This document shows positions 55,793 to 64,000 of a stretch of DNA of 64,000 bases, piece by piece. Each line of letters begins with the position of its first letter. Positions within the stretch are counted from its first letter, which is position 1. The translations under genes were made by a program, and so were the position numbers. This DNA comes from Streptomyces sp. WM6386 (lineage in GTDB: Bacteria > Actinomycetota > Actinomycetes > Streptomycetales > Streptomycetaceae), in NCBI RefSeq assembly GCF_000972385.1, contig NZ_JXTE01000008.1:62001-126000 (forward strand), read 5' to 3'. The notes below the pieces were generated by a model. That model searched no databases. It saw only the letters and a program-made list of their open reading frames with translations, and was not told the origin of the DNA.

Positions 55793-58700
55793 CTACGACC
55801 CCAGGATCGACGCCAGGAACTCCCCGACCCAGCCCAGCAGTTCCCGCCCGACCAACGGCTTGCCGCCCACCTTCGCCGTCTTCGGCCGCGGCACCAGCAC
55901 CTGATGCGCCGCCGGCTTGATGACGGTCCCGGGGTACAGCCGCTTGACCCGCAGCTCCTGCGACTCGCGCAACTCCACGGGTGCGAAGCGGATGTTGGTG
56001 CCCTGGAGGACGATCTCGCCGACGCCACACGCGCGTGCCAGCATGCGAAGGCCCGCCACCAGGAGCAGATTCTCCACCGGTTCCGGCAACTTGCCGTAGC
56101 GGTCGACGAGTTCTTCCCGTACGGCCTTGACGTCGTCCTCGGTGTTGGCCGATGCGATCGAGCGGTAGGCCTGGAGGCGGAGCCGCTCGCCCGGGGCGTA
56201 GTCGTGCGGGACGTGGGCGTCGACCGGGAGCTCGATCTTGACCTCGAGGGCCGGCTCCTCCTCGACGCCGCCCTCCAAGGAGGCCCGGTAGTCGGCTACC
56301 GCCTCGCCGACCATGCGGACGTACAGGTCGAAGCCGACGCCCGCGATATGACCGGACTGTTCGCCGCCGAGCAGGTTTCCGGCGCCTCGGATCTCCAGGT
56401 CCTTCATCGCCACGTACATGCCCGCGCCCATCTCCGTGTGCTGGGCGATGGTCGCCAGCCGCTCGTGGGCCGTCTCCGTCAGGGGCTTCTCCGGGGGGTA
56501 GAGGAAGTAGGCGTAGCCTCGCTCCCTGCCTCGGCCCACCCGGCCGCGCAGCTGGTGCAGCTGCGACAGACCGAAGTTGTCACCCCGCTCCACGATCAGC
56601 GTGTTCGCGTTCGAGATGTCGATGCCCGACTCCACGATCGTCGTCGACACGAGCACGTCGAACTTCTTCTCCCAGAAGTCGACCACCACCTGCTCCAGCG
56701 CCGTCTCCGACATCTGGCCGTGCGCCGTCGCGATCCGGGCCTCCGGCACGATCTCGCGCAGGCGGGCGGCCGCCCGGTCGATGGACTCGACCCTGTTGTG
56801 GATGTAGAAGACCTGGCCCTCGCGCAGCAGTTCACGGCGGATCGCCGCGCCGATCTGCTTCTCCTCGTACGGGCCGACGAAGGTCAGCACCGGGTGGCGC
56901 TCCTCCGGCGGGGTCGTGATCGTCGACATCTCGCGGATGCCGGTGACCGCCATCTCCAGGGTCCTGGGGATCGGGGTCGCGGACATCGTCAGTACGTCGA
57001 CGTTGGCGCGCAGCTTCTTCAGCTGCTCCTTGTGCTCGACGCCGAAGCGCTGCTCCTCGTCGACGATGACCAGGCCCAGGTCCTTGAACTTGGTCTCGGA
57101 CGAGAACAGCCGGTGGGTGCCGATGACGACGTCCACCGAGCCCTCGCGCAGGCCCTCCAGGACCGCCTTCGCCTCGGTGTCCGTCTGGAAGCGGCTGAGC
57201 GCCCGCACGTTCACCGGGAACTGCGAATAGCGCTCGGAGAAGGTGCCGAAGTGCTGCTGCACCAACAGGGTCGTCGGTACGAGGACCGCGACCTGCTTGC
57301 CGTCCTGCACCGCCTTGAACGCGGCCCGGACCGCGATCTCCGTCTTGCCGTAGCCGACGTCACCGCAGATCAGACGGTCCATCGGGACCGACTTCTCCAT
57401 GTCCTCCTTGACCTCGGCGATGGTCGTCAGCTGGTCCGGGGTCTCGACGTACGGGAACGCGTCCTCCAGCTCGCGCTGCCAGGGGGTGTCCGGGCCGAAG
57501 GTGTGCCCGGGCGCCGCCATGCGCGCGCTGTAGAGCTTGATGAGGTCGGCCGCGATCTCCTTGACGGCCTTCTTCGCGCGGGCCTTCGTCTTCGTCCAGT
57601 CGGCGCCGCCCAGCCGGTGCAGGGTCGGGGCCTCGCCACCCACGTACTTGGTGATCTGTTCCAGCTGGTCGGTCGGGATGTAGAGGCGGTCGCCGGGCTG
57701 GCCGCGCTTGGCGGGGGCGTACTCGACGACGAGGTACTCGCGCGTGGCGCTCTGCACGGTGCGCTGCACCATCTCGATGTAGCGGCCCACGCCGTGCTGC
57801 TCGTGGACGATGTAGTCGCCCGCCTCCAGGCTCAGCGGGTCGATCGTCTTGCGGCGCCGGGCGGGCATCCGGGCGCCGTCCTTGCCGGCCGCCTTCTGGC
57901 CGGTCAGGTCGGTCTCGGTGAGCACGGCGAGCTTCAACGACGGGTCGACGAAGCCGTAGTCGATCGAGCCGCACGCCACGTGCACGACGGACGGGGCGAT
58001 CGCCCCCAGTTCCGCCTCCAGTCGCGCCGCGATGCCCTCGCCGCCCAGCACCTCGACCGTGCGGGCCGCCGGGCCGTGCGCCTCGGTCACGAAGACCGTG
58101 CGCCAGCCGTCGGCGAGCCAGCCCTTGGTGTCGGCGAGGGCCTTCGCGGTGTCGCCGCGGTAGGTCTCGGGGGCGTGCATGCCGAGCTTGAGGGTGTCCG
58201 CCTCCAGCTCGAGATCCGCCGCGAACGGCGACACCGACCACCACATCATGTCCAGCTCGCGCGCCCGGTCCCGGACGTCCACGATCGACCGCAGGGAGGC
58301 CGCGCCGACGTCGATCGGCGCCTCGCCGCCGCCTGCCGTGGCCGCCCAGGAGGCCTGCAGGAACTCCTGCGACGTCGCCACGAGATCCGCGGCACGCGTG
58401 CGTACCCGCTCCGGATCGCATACGACGGCCATGGCGCCCTTCGGCAGTACGTCGACCAGGAGCTCCATGTCGTCGACGAGAACCGGCGCGAGGGACTCCA
58501 TGCCCTCCACGGCGATCCCCTCGGCGATCTTGCCGAGCAGTTCGCCCAGCTCCGGGTGGAGCTCGGCGAGGGCACGTGCACGCGCGCGTACGTCGTCGGT
58601 GAGGAGCAGCTCTCGGCAGGGCGGGGCCCACAGGCCGTGCTCGGCGACCTCGAGGGAGCGCTGGTCGGCGACCTTGAAGTAGCGGATCTCCTCTACGTCG

Positions 58701-59323
58701 TCGCCCCAGAACTCGATGCGGAGCGGGTGTTCCTCCGTGGGCGGGAAGACGTCCAGGATGCCGCCTCGTACGGCGAACTCGCCGCGCTTCTCCACGAGCT
58801 CCACGCGCGCGTAGGCGGCGGCGCCGAGGGCGTCGACGATGGCGTTGAGGTCGGCGGTCTGTCCCGTGCGCAGCGCTACGGGTTCGAGGTCGCCGAGGCC
58901 CTTGACCTGCGGTTGCAGCACGGAGCGCACCGGGGCCACGACCACCGACACCGGGCCCGTCTCGGGGTCGTCCGGGCGGGGGTGGGCCAGACGGCGCAGG
59001 ACGGCGAGGCGGCGGCCGACGGTGTCGCTGCGGGGGCTGAGGCGTTCGTGCGGGAGGGTCTCCCACGAGGGGTACTCGACGACGCCCTCCTGCGGGAGCA
59101 GGGAGCGCAGGGCCGCGGCCAGGTCCTCGGCCTCGCGGCCGGTCGCTGTCACGGCGAGTACGGGGCGGCCGACTTCTCGGGCGAGCGCGGCGATGGCGAA
59201 GGGGCGGGCTGCCGGGGGGCCGACCAGGTCGACGTGCATGCGGTTGCCGTCTGCGGCCGCGGCGATGGCTTCCGTGAGGGCGGTGTCCTTGACGACGGCG
59301 TCGAGCAGACCGTGCAGGCTCAT
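55793..59323 (-). CDS. mfd: Transcription-repair coupling factor Mfd
   Basis: 1176 aa ATP-dependent translocase that removes stalled RNA polymerase and recruits UvrA. UvrB-like N-terminal module (1-400), CarD-like RNAP-interacting domain near 475-560 (SLEAGDYIVHEQHGVGRYIE, PGDRLYIPTDQLEQI), helicase motifs GDVGYGKTEIAVRAAF (I), VDEEQRFGVEHKE (II), TMSATPIPRTLEMA (III), the TRG motif and C-terminal GER/VELPVDAHVPHDYAP region. ATG 59323; a longer open frame upstream is a shadow. Confidence 0.97.
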   Translation of the reverse strand: MSLHGLLDAVVKDTALTEAIAAAADGNRMHVDLVGPPAARPFAIAALAREVGRPVLAVTATGREAEDLAAALRSLLPQEGVVEYPSWETLPHERLSPRSDTVGRRLAVLRRLAHPRPDDPETGPVSVVVAPVRSVLQPQVKGLGDLEPVALRTGQTADLNAIVDALGAAAYARVELVEKRGEFAVRGGILDVFPPTEEHPLRIEFWGDDVEEIRYFKVADQRSLEVAEHGLWAPPCRELLLTDDVRARARALAELHPELGELLGKIAEGIAVEGMESLAPVLVDDMELLVDVLPKGAMAVVCDPERVRTRAADLVATSQEFLQASWAATAGGGEAPIDVGAASLRSIVDVRDRARELDMMWWSVSPFAADLELEADTLKLGMHAPETYRGDTAKALADTKGWLADGWRTVFVTEAHGPAARTVEVLGGEGIAARLEAELGAIAPSVVHVACGSIDYGFVDPSLKLAVLTETDLTGQKAAGKDGARMPARRRKTIDPLSLEAGDYIVHEQHGVGRYIEMVQRTVQSATREYLVVEYAPAKRGQPGDRLYIPTDQLEQITKYVGGEAPTLHRLGGADWTKTKARAKKAVKEIAADLIKLYSARMAAPGHTFGPDTPWQRELEDAFPYVETPDQLTTIAEVKEDMEKSVPMDRLICGDVGYGKTEIAVRAAFKAVQDGKQVAVLVPTTLLVQQHFGTFSERYSQFPVNVRALSRFQTDTEAKAVLEGLREGSVDVVIGTHRLFSSETKFKDLGLVIVDEEQRFGVEHKEQLKKLRANVDVLTMSATPIPRTLEMAVTGIREMSTITTPPEERHPVLTFVGPYEEKQIGAAIRRELLREGQVFYIHNRVESIDRAAARLREIVPEARIATAHGQMSETALEQVVVDFWEKKFDVLVSTTIVESGIDISNANTLIVERGDNFGLSQLHQLRGRVGRGRERGYAYFLYPPEKPLTETAHERLATIAQHTEMGAGMYVAMKDLEIRGAGNLLGGEQSGHIAGVGFDLYVRMVGEAVADYRASLEGGVEEEPALEVKIELPVDAHVPHDYAPGERLRLQAYRSIASANTEDDVKAVREELVDRYGKLPEPVENLLLVAGLRMLARACGVGEIVLQGTNIRFAPVELRESQELRVKRLYPGTVIKPAAHQVLVPRPKTAKVGGKPLVGRELLGWVGEFLASILGS

Positions 59324-59638
59324 TCGGGGCGGCTTTCGTCCGAGGGTGGGCAACGCGAATCGCCCGACGCGGTGACCGGCCGGGGGGTATCCAGCGTACG
59401 TCGCCGCGGTCGCCGGTGCCGGGGCTGTGGATAACGCCGGTTCCCTCCGCACCCCGCGTCCGCGCCGACGGGCTGAGATCAGCGGGCCGGCACTTGAGAA
59501 GTGCGGCTCCGCGCGGGTGGGCGGGGGATCGGGACGGCAAGGTGGCCGCGCAGAAAACACCCGGCGCAGAAAATACCCGGCGCCGAGAAGTCCCCCGTGA
59601 CTTCTCGGCGCCGGGCCCTGCTCCCCCGTTCGATATGG
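59324..59638. other. 315-bp region between mfd and ABC permease
   Basis: Holds the mfd upstream region and a large terminator for the ABC operon (59576-59615) with an imperfect repeat CAGAAAACACCCGGCGC / CAGAAAATACCCGGCGC beside it. No gene seen. Confidence 0.6.
59576..59615 (-). terminator. Terminator after ABC permease gene
   Basis: Perfect 17-bp arms CCCGGCGCCGAGAAGTC (59576-59592) and GACTTCTCGGCGCCGGG (59599-59615), six-base loop, 24 bp past the stop of the gene at 59639. Confidence 0.85.
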
Positions 59639-62203
59639 CTATTCGGTCGCGATGGCGTTGAGGACGTTCATGCGGCCCGCGCGGAACGCCGGGACGAGTG
59701 CTGCGAACAGGCCCACGAAGGCCGAGCCGATGAAGACGCCGATGATGGTGGGCCAGGGGATGTCGAGGACGTTGAGGCCCTCCATGGCGAGGAGCTTCTG
59801 GGCGGTGGCGCCCCAGCCCATGCCCAGGCCCAGGCCCAGCAGGGCGCCGAAGAGGGCGATGACCACCGACTCCAGGCGGATCATGCGGCGCAGCTGGCGG
59901 CGGGAGAGGCCGATCGCGCGCATCAGGCCGATCTCGCGGGTCCGTTCCACCACCGAGAGGGCCAGGGTGTTCACGACGCCCAGGACGGCCACGATGATCG
60001 CGAGACCCAGCAGGCCGTAGACCATGTTCAGGAGCTGGCCGACCTGGTCCTTCAGCTCTTCCTTGTAGTCGGTCTGGTCGCGCACCTGGTACTGCGGGTA
60101 GTCGTGGAGCGCGTCCTTGAGAGCCGCGTAGGCCTGCTTCTCCTGGCCGTCCTTGGCCTTGGCGAACATGATCGAGTTCGGCGGGATCTGGTCGGCGGGG
60201 ACGTACTGCTTCATCGTCGCCATGCTGAGGTAACGCGCCCCCTGGTCCAGCGCCCCGCTGTCGTCGGTGATGGCCGCGACCTTGAGCTTCGCCGTGTCGC
60301 CGCCCTTGAAGGCGACGGTGATGGTGTCGCCGACGTGGACGCCGTGGTCCTTGGCGTAGTCGGAGCCGACGGACATGGCGTTCTTGCCGTACGCGGCGGA
60401 CAGGGTGCCTGCCGTCGTCGGGCGGCGCAGGTCCTGGGCGTACGTCGGGTCGGCCGCGGTGACGCCCTTGGTGTCCTTCTTGCCGTCGGGCGAGGTCAGG
60501 GTCGCCTCGAGTTCCTTGTACGACGTGACGTGCGCCAGGTCCGGGCTCTGCTCCATCGCCTTCTGGGCCTGCGGGACGATCCGCTGGCCGCCCTGGACGA
60601 TGAAGTCCGCGCCGACCGACTTGTCGAGCTCACTGGTGGCCGAGGCGACCATCGAGGAGCCGACCACCGAGAGGCAGGCCACGAGGGCGAGGCCGATCAT
60701 CAGGGCGGCGCCCGTGGCACCCGTACGACGGGGGTTGCGCAGAGCGTTGCGTTCCGCCATCCGGCCGACCGGGCCGAAGGCCCGCAGGATCACCGCGCTG
60801 ATGACCCGTACGACCCCACCTGCCAGCAGCGGGCCGATGATGACGAAGCCGATCAGGGTCAGCACCACGCCGCCGGCGAGCAGCAGCGAGCCGTCCTTCG
60901 CCGTGTCGGCGGTGGCGGCCGTGTAGAGGGCGAAGCCGCCCGCGCCGGTCAGGACCAGCCCGATGACGCCCCGCACCAGGCCCGCCTTGCCGTCGGCCGG
61001 CGTACCGGCGTCGCGCAGTGCGGCCATCGGGGAGACCTTGCCGGCCCGGCGGGCGGGCAGGTAGGCGGCGAGGACGGTGACCACGACGCCGAGGATCATG
61101 CCGATGACCGGGGTGGTCGCCTTGACGGTGAGGTCGTCGGTGGAGAGGTTCATGCCGGCCATGCCCATGAGCTTCATCAGCCCGACGGCGATACCGACAC
61201 CGGCGCCGACACCGAGGATCGAACCCACGAAGCCGAGGAGCAGCGACTCCACCAGCACCGAGCGGTTGACCTGCTTGCGGGAGGAACCGATGGCCCGCAT
61301 GAGGCCGATCTCGCGGGTGCGCTGGGCGACCAGCATGGAGAAGGTGTTGATGATCAGGAAGATGCCGACCAGGAACGCGATCCCGGCGAAGCCGAGCATG
61401 GCGTACTTGATGACGTTCATGAACTCGCCGACGCCCTCGCGGTTCTCGTCGGCGTTCTCCTTGGCCGTCTGGATCTTGTACGTGCCGTCCAGGGCCTGCG
61501 TGACGTTCTGCTTGAGCTGGGTGTCGCTGACGCCGGCCGCGGCGGTGGCGTAGACCTGGGTGAACCGTCCCTCGGCGCCCAGGAGTTCGCGCTGCGCGGT
61601 GGCGGTGTCGAAGTAGACGATCGCGGCACCGGGGTTGGTGATCTTGAAGGTGGCGATGCCGACGATCTTCGCCTTGAAGTCACCGATGACGGAGATGGTG
61701 CGCAGTTCGTCGCCGATCTTCAGGTCGTGCTTGTCGGCGGTGTCGGCGTCGACCATCGTCTCGGTGGGCCCGCGTGGCGCGTGTCCGGAGGTGATCTCCA
61801 TCGAACGCAGGTCGCTCTTGGTCCAGTTGCCCGCGATGGTGGGCGCCCCGGTCGACGATCCCATGTTCTTGTTGTCGCTGTTGACGACCGTCACGTTCAT
61901 CGAACTGACCGCGCCCTCGGCCGACTTGACGCCGTCCGCCTTCGCCACCTGCTGGACCGTGGCCGCCGCCAGCGACTCGGGCCTGCCGTTCTGCGGGGTG
62001 TCGTCGTTCTTGGCCCCCTTCGGGGAGACCGTGACATCGGACGCGGTGGTCGAGAACAGCTTGTCGAACGTCGTGTTCATCGTGTCGGTGAAGACGAGCG
62101 TGCCGCACACGAACGCCACCGACAGCAGCACGGCCACGGCCGACAGGGCCATACGCCCCTTGTGCGCGAAGAAGTTGCGCATCGAGGTCTTCAGGACGGT
62201 CAT
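59639..62203 (-). CDS. ABC transporter permease, FtsX/MacB family (second copy)
   Basis: 854 aa. Same architecture as the permease at 28179-30707: N-terminal TM (RMALSAVAVLLSVAFVCGTLV), extracellular domain, FtsX block (AFLVGIFLIINTFSMLVAQ), four more TMs, second extracellular domain, second FtsX block (IIVAVLGVVNTLALSVVERT). ATG 62203 overlaps the ATPase stop as ATGA. Substrate unknown; could export a lipid, peptide or drug. Confidence 0.92.
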   Translation of the reverse strand: MTVLKTSMRNFFAHKGRMALSAVAVLLSVAFVCGTLVFTDTMNTTFDKLFSTTASDVTVSPKGAKNDDTPQNGRPESLAAATVQQVAKADGVKSAEGAVSSMNVTVVNSDNKNMGSSTGAPTIAGNWTKSDLRSMEITSGHAPRGPTETMVDADTADKHDLKIGDELRTISVIGDFKAKIVGIATFKITNPGAAIVYFDTATAQRELLGAEGRFTQVYATAAAGVSDTQLKQNVTQALDGTYKIQTAKENADENREGVGEFMNVIKYAMLGFAGIAFLVGIFLIINTFSMLVAQRTREIGLMRAIGSSRKQVNRSVLVESLLLGFVGSILGVGAGVGIAVGLMKLMGMAGMNLSTDDLTVKATTPVIGMILGVVVTVLAAYLPARRAGKVSPMAALRDAGTPADGKAGLVRGVIGLVLTGAGGFALYTAATADTAKDGSLLLAGGVVLTLIGFVIIGPLLAGGVVRVISAVILRAFGPVGRMAERNALRNPRRTGATGAALMIGLALVACLSVVGSSMVASATSELDKSVGADFIVQGGQRIVPQAQKAMEQSPDLAHVTSYKELEATLTSPDGKKDTKGVTAADPTYAQDLRRPTTAGTLSAAYGKNAMSVGSDYAKDHGVHVGDTITVAFKGGDTAKLKVAAITDDSGALDQGARYLSMATMKQYVPADQIPPNSIMFAKAKDGQEKQAYAALKDALHDYPQYQVRDQTDYKEELKDQVGQLLNMVYGLLGLAIIVAVLGVVNTLALSVVERTREIGLMRAIGLSRRQLRRMIRLESVVIALFGALLGLGLGMGWGATAQKLLAMEGLNVLDIPWPTIIGVFIGSAFVGLFAALVPAFRAGRMNVLNAIATE

Positions 62204-62988
62204 GACGTCCGTCCCCGGGCGTCGAAGTCCTTCATGCGGTCCAGGACGGCGTCCGCGGTCGGCTTGTACATCTCGTCGACGATCCGGCCGTCGGCGAGGT
62301 ACAGCACACGGTCGGCGTACGAGGCCGCGACCGGGTCGTGCGTGACCATCACGATGGTCTGCCCGAGCTCGGTCACGGACCTGCGCAGGAATCCCAGCAC
62401 CTCGGCGCCCGCGCGGGAGTCGAGGTTTCCGGTCGGCTCGTCACCGAAGATGATCTCGGGCCGCGCGGCCAGCGCCCGGGCCACGGCGACACGCTGCTGC
62501 TGACCGCCGGAGAGCTGGGTGGGCCGGTGCTTGAGCCGGTCGCTCAACCCGACGGTGTCGACGACCCGGCCCAGCCACGCCTTGTCCGGCTTCCGGCCGG
62601 CGATGTCCATGGGCAGCGTGATGTTCTCTATGGCGTTCAGCGTCGGCAGCAGGTTGAACGCCTGGAAGATGAACCCGATCCGGTCCCGGCGCAGTTGCGT
62701 GAGCTTCTTGTCCTTCAGCCCGGTGATCTCGGTGTCGTCCAGATAGATCTGCCCGGACGTGACGGTGTCGAGTCCGGCGAGGCAGTGCATGAGCGTGGAC
62801 TTGCCGGAGCCCGAGGGTCCCATGATCGCGGTGAACTGCCCGCGTGCGATGTCCACGTCCACATGGTCGAGGGCGACGACTCGGGTCTCGCCGGACCCGT
62901 ACGCCTTGACGACCTGCCGCGCCCGCGCGGCAACGGCCGTAGTCCCTCCAGTGCCCCCGTGCCTGGTGATGGTCACAGCCGATGTCAC
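62200..62988 (-). CDS. ABC transporter ATP-binding protein, MacB/LolD type (second copy)
   Basis: 262 aa. GPSGSGKS Walker A, FQAFNLLPTLNAIE, signature LSGGQQQR, IIFGDEPTGNLDSRAG and VTHDP. Nearly the same motif spacing as the ATPase at 27355-28179. GTG 62988 behind AGGAGACATACC. Divergent from the MFS gene. Confidence 0.92.
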   Translation of the reverse strand: MTSAVTITRHGGTGGTTAVAARARQVVKAYGSGETRVVALDHVDVDIARGQFTAIMGPSGSGKSTLMHCLAGLDTVTSGQIYLDDTEITGLKDKKLTQLRRDRIGFIFQAFNLLPTLNAIENITLPMDIAGRKPDKAWLGRVVDTVGLSDRLKHRPTQLSGGQQQRVAVARALAARPEIIFGDEPTGNLDSRAGAEVLGFLRRSVTELGQTIVMVTHDPVAASYADRVLYLADGRIVDEMYKPTADAVLDRMKDFDARGRTS

Positions 62989-63412
62989 GGTATGTCTCCT
63001 ATGTCGGTCAGCGAATGGCGCGCACTGATCTCGGTCGATCCGTGCTGAGTCGTATGTGCTGAGTCGTACGTGCTGCTGTGTCGATGAGCCTGGCCGCAGC
63101 GAGTGGTCCGGCGCGCTGGTGCTGAGCGCCGTCTTCTGGTGGGGAAAACCCCACCCCCGCTGCTGCGGTACACCGCCCCCGAGCGGCGTAAAGCCAGGTT
63201 AAGGACGGGCCGGGTGCCCTCACGTCCTCCGGCGGTACGAACCCTCCCCCAGCCGTAGTACGGAGGTACCCCTAGGGGCGATCCACCCGAGGGTGGAGGC
63301 GATCTAGGGGTCGGCTCCACCCTCCGCCCCCGCTCAGGCTGCACCCTGCCGCGACGTGAGGGTCAAGTGAGAGGGTGTTGCGCGGCAGATAGATGCAGGG
63401 GGAAGGGATCTC
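62989..63412. other. 424-bp divergent control region between ABC and MFS genes
   Basis: Contains a tandem 14-bp repeat CGTGCTGAGTCGTA / TGTGCTGAGTCGTA (63041-63068) followed by a third partial copy, the palindrome CCCCTAGGGG (about 63269), a dyad CCACCC-GAG-GGTGG (about 63286-63299) and two GGCGATC repeats. Probably operator sites shared by both transporters. No gene seen. Confidence 0.5.
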
Positions 63413-64000
63413 ATGGGCCAGGGGGACACGGAGACACAGCCCGCGGCGACGGCCGGCGGCCCGAAGGACTCGCGCCGCCGCGGCGCCGTCGTCGCCGCGC
63501 TGATGCTCGCGATGGCCCTGGCCGCCCTCGACTCGACGATCGTCTCCACGGCCGTCCCCCAGATCGTCGGCGACCTGGGCGGCTTCTCCCTCTTCTCGTG
63601 GCTCTTCTCGGGCTATCTACTGGCCGTGACGGTGACCCTCCCGGTGTACGGCAAGCTCTCCGACACCTTCGGCCGCAAGCCGGTCCTGATCGTGGGCGCG
63701 GTGCTCTTCCTCCTGGGCTCGCTGCTCTGCGCGGTCGCCTGGAACATGGGCTCGCTGATCGCGTTCCGTATCGTGCAGGGCCTGGGCGGCGGCGCGCTCC
63801 AGGGCACGGTCCAGACGCTGGCCGCCGACCTCTACCCCCTGAAGGAACGCCCGAAGATCCAGTCCAAGCTGTCCACGGTGTGGGCGGTGTCGGCGGTGGC
63901 CGGCCCGGGCGTGGGCGGCCTGCTCGTGGCGTACGCGGACTGGCGCTGGATCTTCCTGGTCAACCTGCCGGTGGGAGCACTCGCCCTCTGGCTGATCGTC
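63413..64000 (+). CDS. MFS transporter, DHA2 (EmrB/QacA) drug:proton antiporter type (5' part)
   Basis: Open to the window edge (196 residues seen). N-terminal 25 residues cytosolic, then TM1 with ALDSTIVSTAVPQI (DHA2 motif D1-like), TM2, motif A GKLSDTFGRKPVL, TM3-TM4 with FRIVQGLGGGALQ, and motif C-like VAGPGVGGLL in TM5. These motifs mark a 14-TM multidrug exporter. ATG 63413 has GGGGGAAGGG upstream. Confidence 0.9.
   Translation, partial: MGQGDTETQPAATAGGPKDSRRRGAVVAALMLAMALAALDSTIVSTAVPQIVGDLGGFSLFSWLFSGYLLAVTVTLPVYGKLSDTFGRKPVLIVGAVLFLLGSLLCAVAWNMGSLIAFRIVQGLGGGALQGTVQTLAADLYPLKERPKIQSKLSTVWAVSAVAGPGVGGLLVAYADWRWIFLVNLPVGALALWLIV

Noticed and set aside
55904..59434. A 1176-codon open frame antisense to mfd
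   Set aside because: It mirrors Mfd on the opposite strand, with Arg/Val/Gly-rich composition typical of GC-rich shadows and no recognisable domain.
59501..62503. 1000-codon open frame opposite the second ABC permease
   Set aside because: His/Arg/Asp-rich shadow; the opposite strand encodes a clear FtsX permease.

Overview
This is a chromosomal window from a streptomycete. GC content is very high throughout, codon third positions are nearly all G or C, many genes overlap by ATGA/GTGA/TGATG, and genus markers are present: the bldA tRNA-Leu(UAA), an actinobacterial histidine-utilisation operon, a DivIC/DUF501/Ppx cluster, two LysM-type Rpf proteins and a c-di-AMP (ydaO) riboswitch. From memory, the gene order resembles the Streptomyces coelicolor core region around SCO3068-SCO3112, so most of the window looks like conserved core with a few accessory insertions. 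I saw no transposase, integrase, phage gene or CRISPR array.

Layout. 1-116: end of a SigB/SigF-type sigma factor. 186-5882: overlapping operon hutU, M20 amidohydrolase, formimidoylglutamate deiminase, hutI (minus strand), with a good promoter in front of hutU; a divergent PLP decarboxylase follows (5998-7434). 7622-9829: a compact cluster of three Roadblock/LC7 proteins and one DUF4388 protein with no GTPase. 10508-16796: a histidine ammonia-lyase homologue that lacks the MIO tripeptide and has a large Gly-rich insertion, coupled to an RpiR/SIS regulator and divergent from a four-gene osmoprotectant-type ABC importer. 17334-18181: remnants of an SDR and a MmyB-type regulator whose facing 5' ends have been deleted. 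18625-25268: cystathionine beta-synthase, SGNH hydrolase, thiolase, small hypotheticals and a BI-1 family membrane protein. 25462-26962: pobA and bldA.

27355-33653: a MacB/FtsX-type ABC exporter, a cyclopropane-fatty-acid synthase-like enzyme and type II NADH dehydrogenase, with a Rex-type operator upstream. 34074-39847: ppx, DUF501, divIC, eno and two rpf genes, the first preceded by a c-di-AMP riboswitch. 40063-43634: a P450 translationally coupled to a P-loop/Sel1 NTPase that carries the only in-frame TTA codon I found in the window. 43664-50054: mazG, SurA-like lipoprotein, Ser/Thr kinase with TPRs, membrane protein, and an HTH/N6-methylase/specificity fusion with an altered motif IV. 50285-55652: secreted proteins, GNAT, secreted HNH nuclease, small MT0933-like protein, a SCO6745-like protein and a divergent TetR. 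55793-64000: mfd, a second FtsX-type ABC exporter, and the start of a DHA2-type MFS transporter.

The most interesting items are the MIO-less lyase with its betaine-type importer (a candidate betaine or ergothioneine catabolic locus), the TTA-containing conflict-type NTPase coupled to a P450 in a window that also encodes bldA, the GTPase-free Roadblock cluster, and the methylase-like protein with HPPF in place of NPPF.
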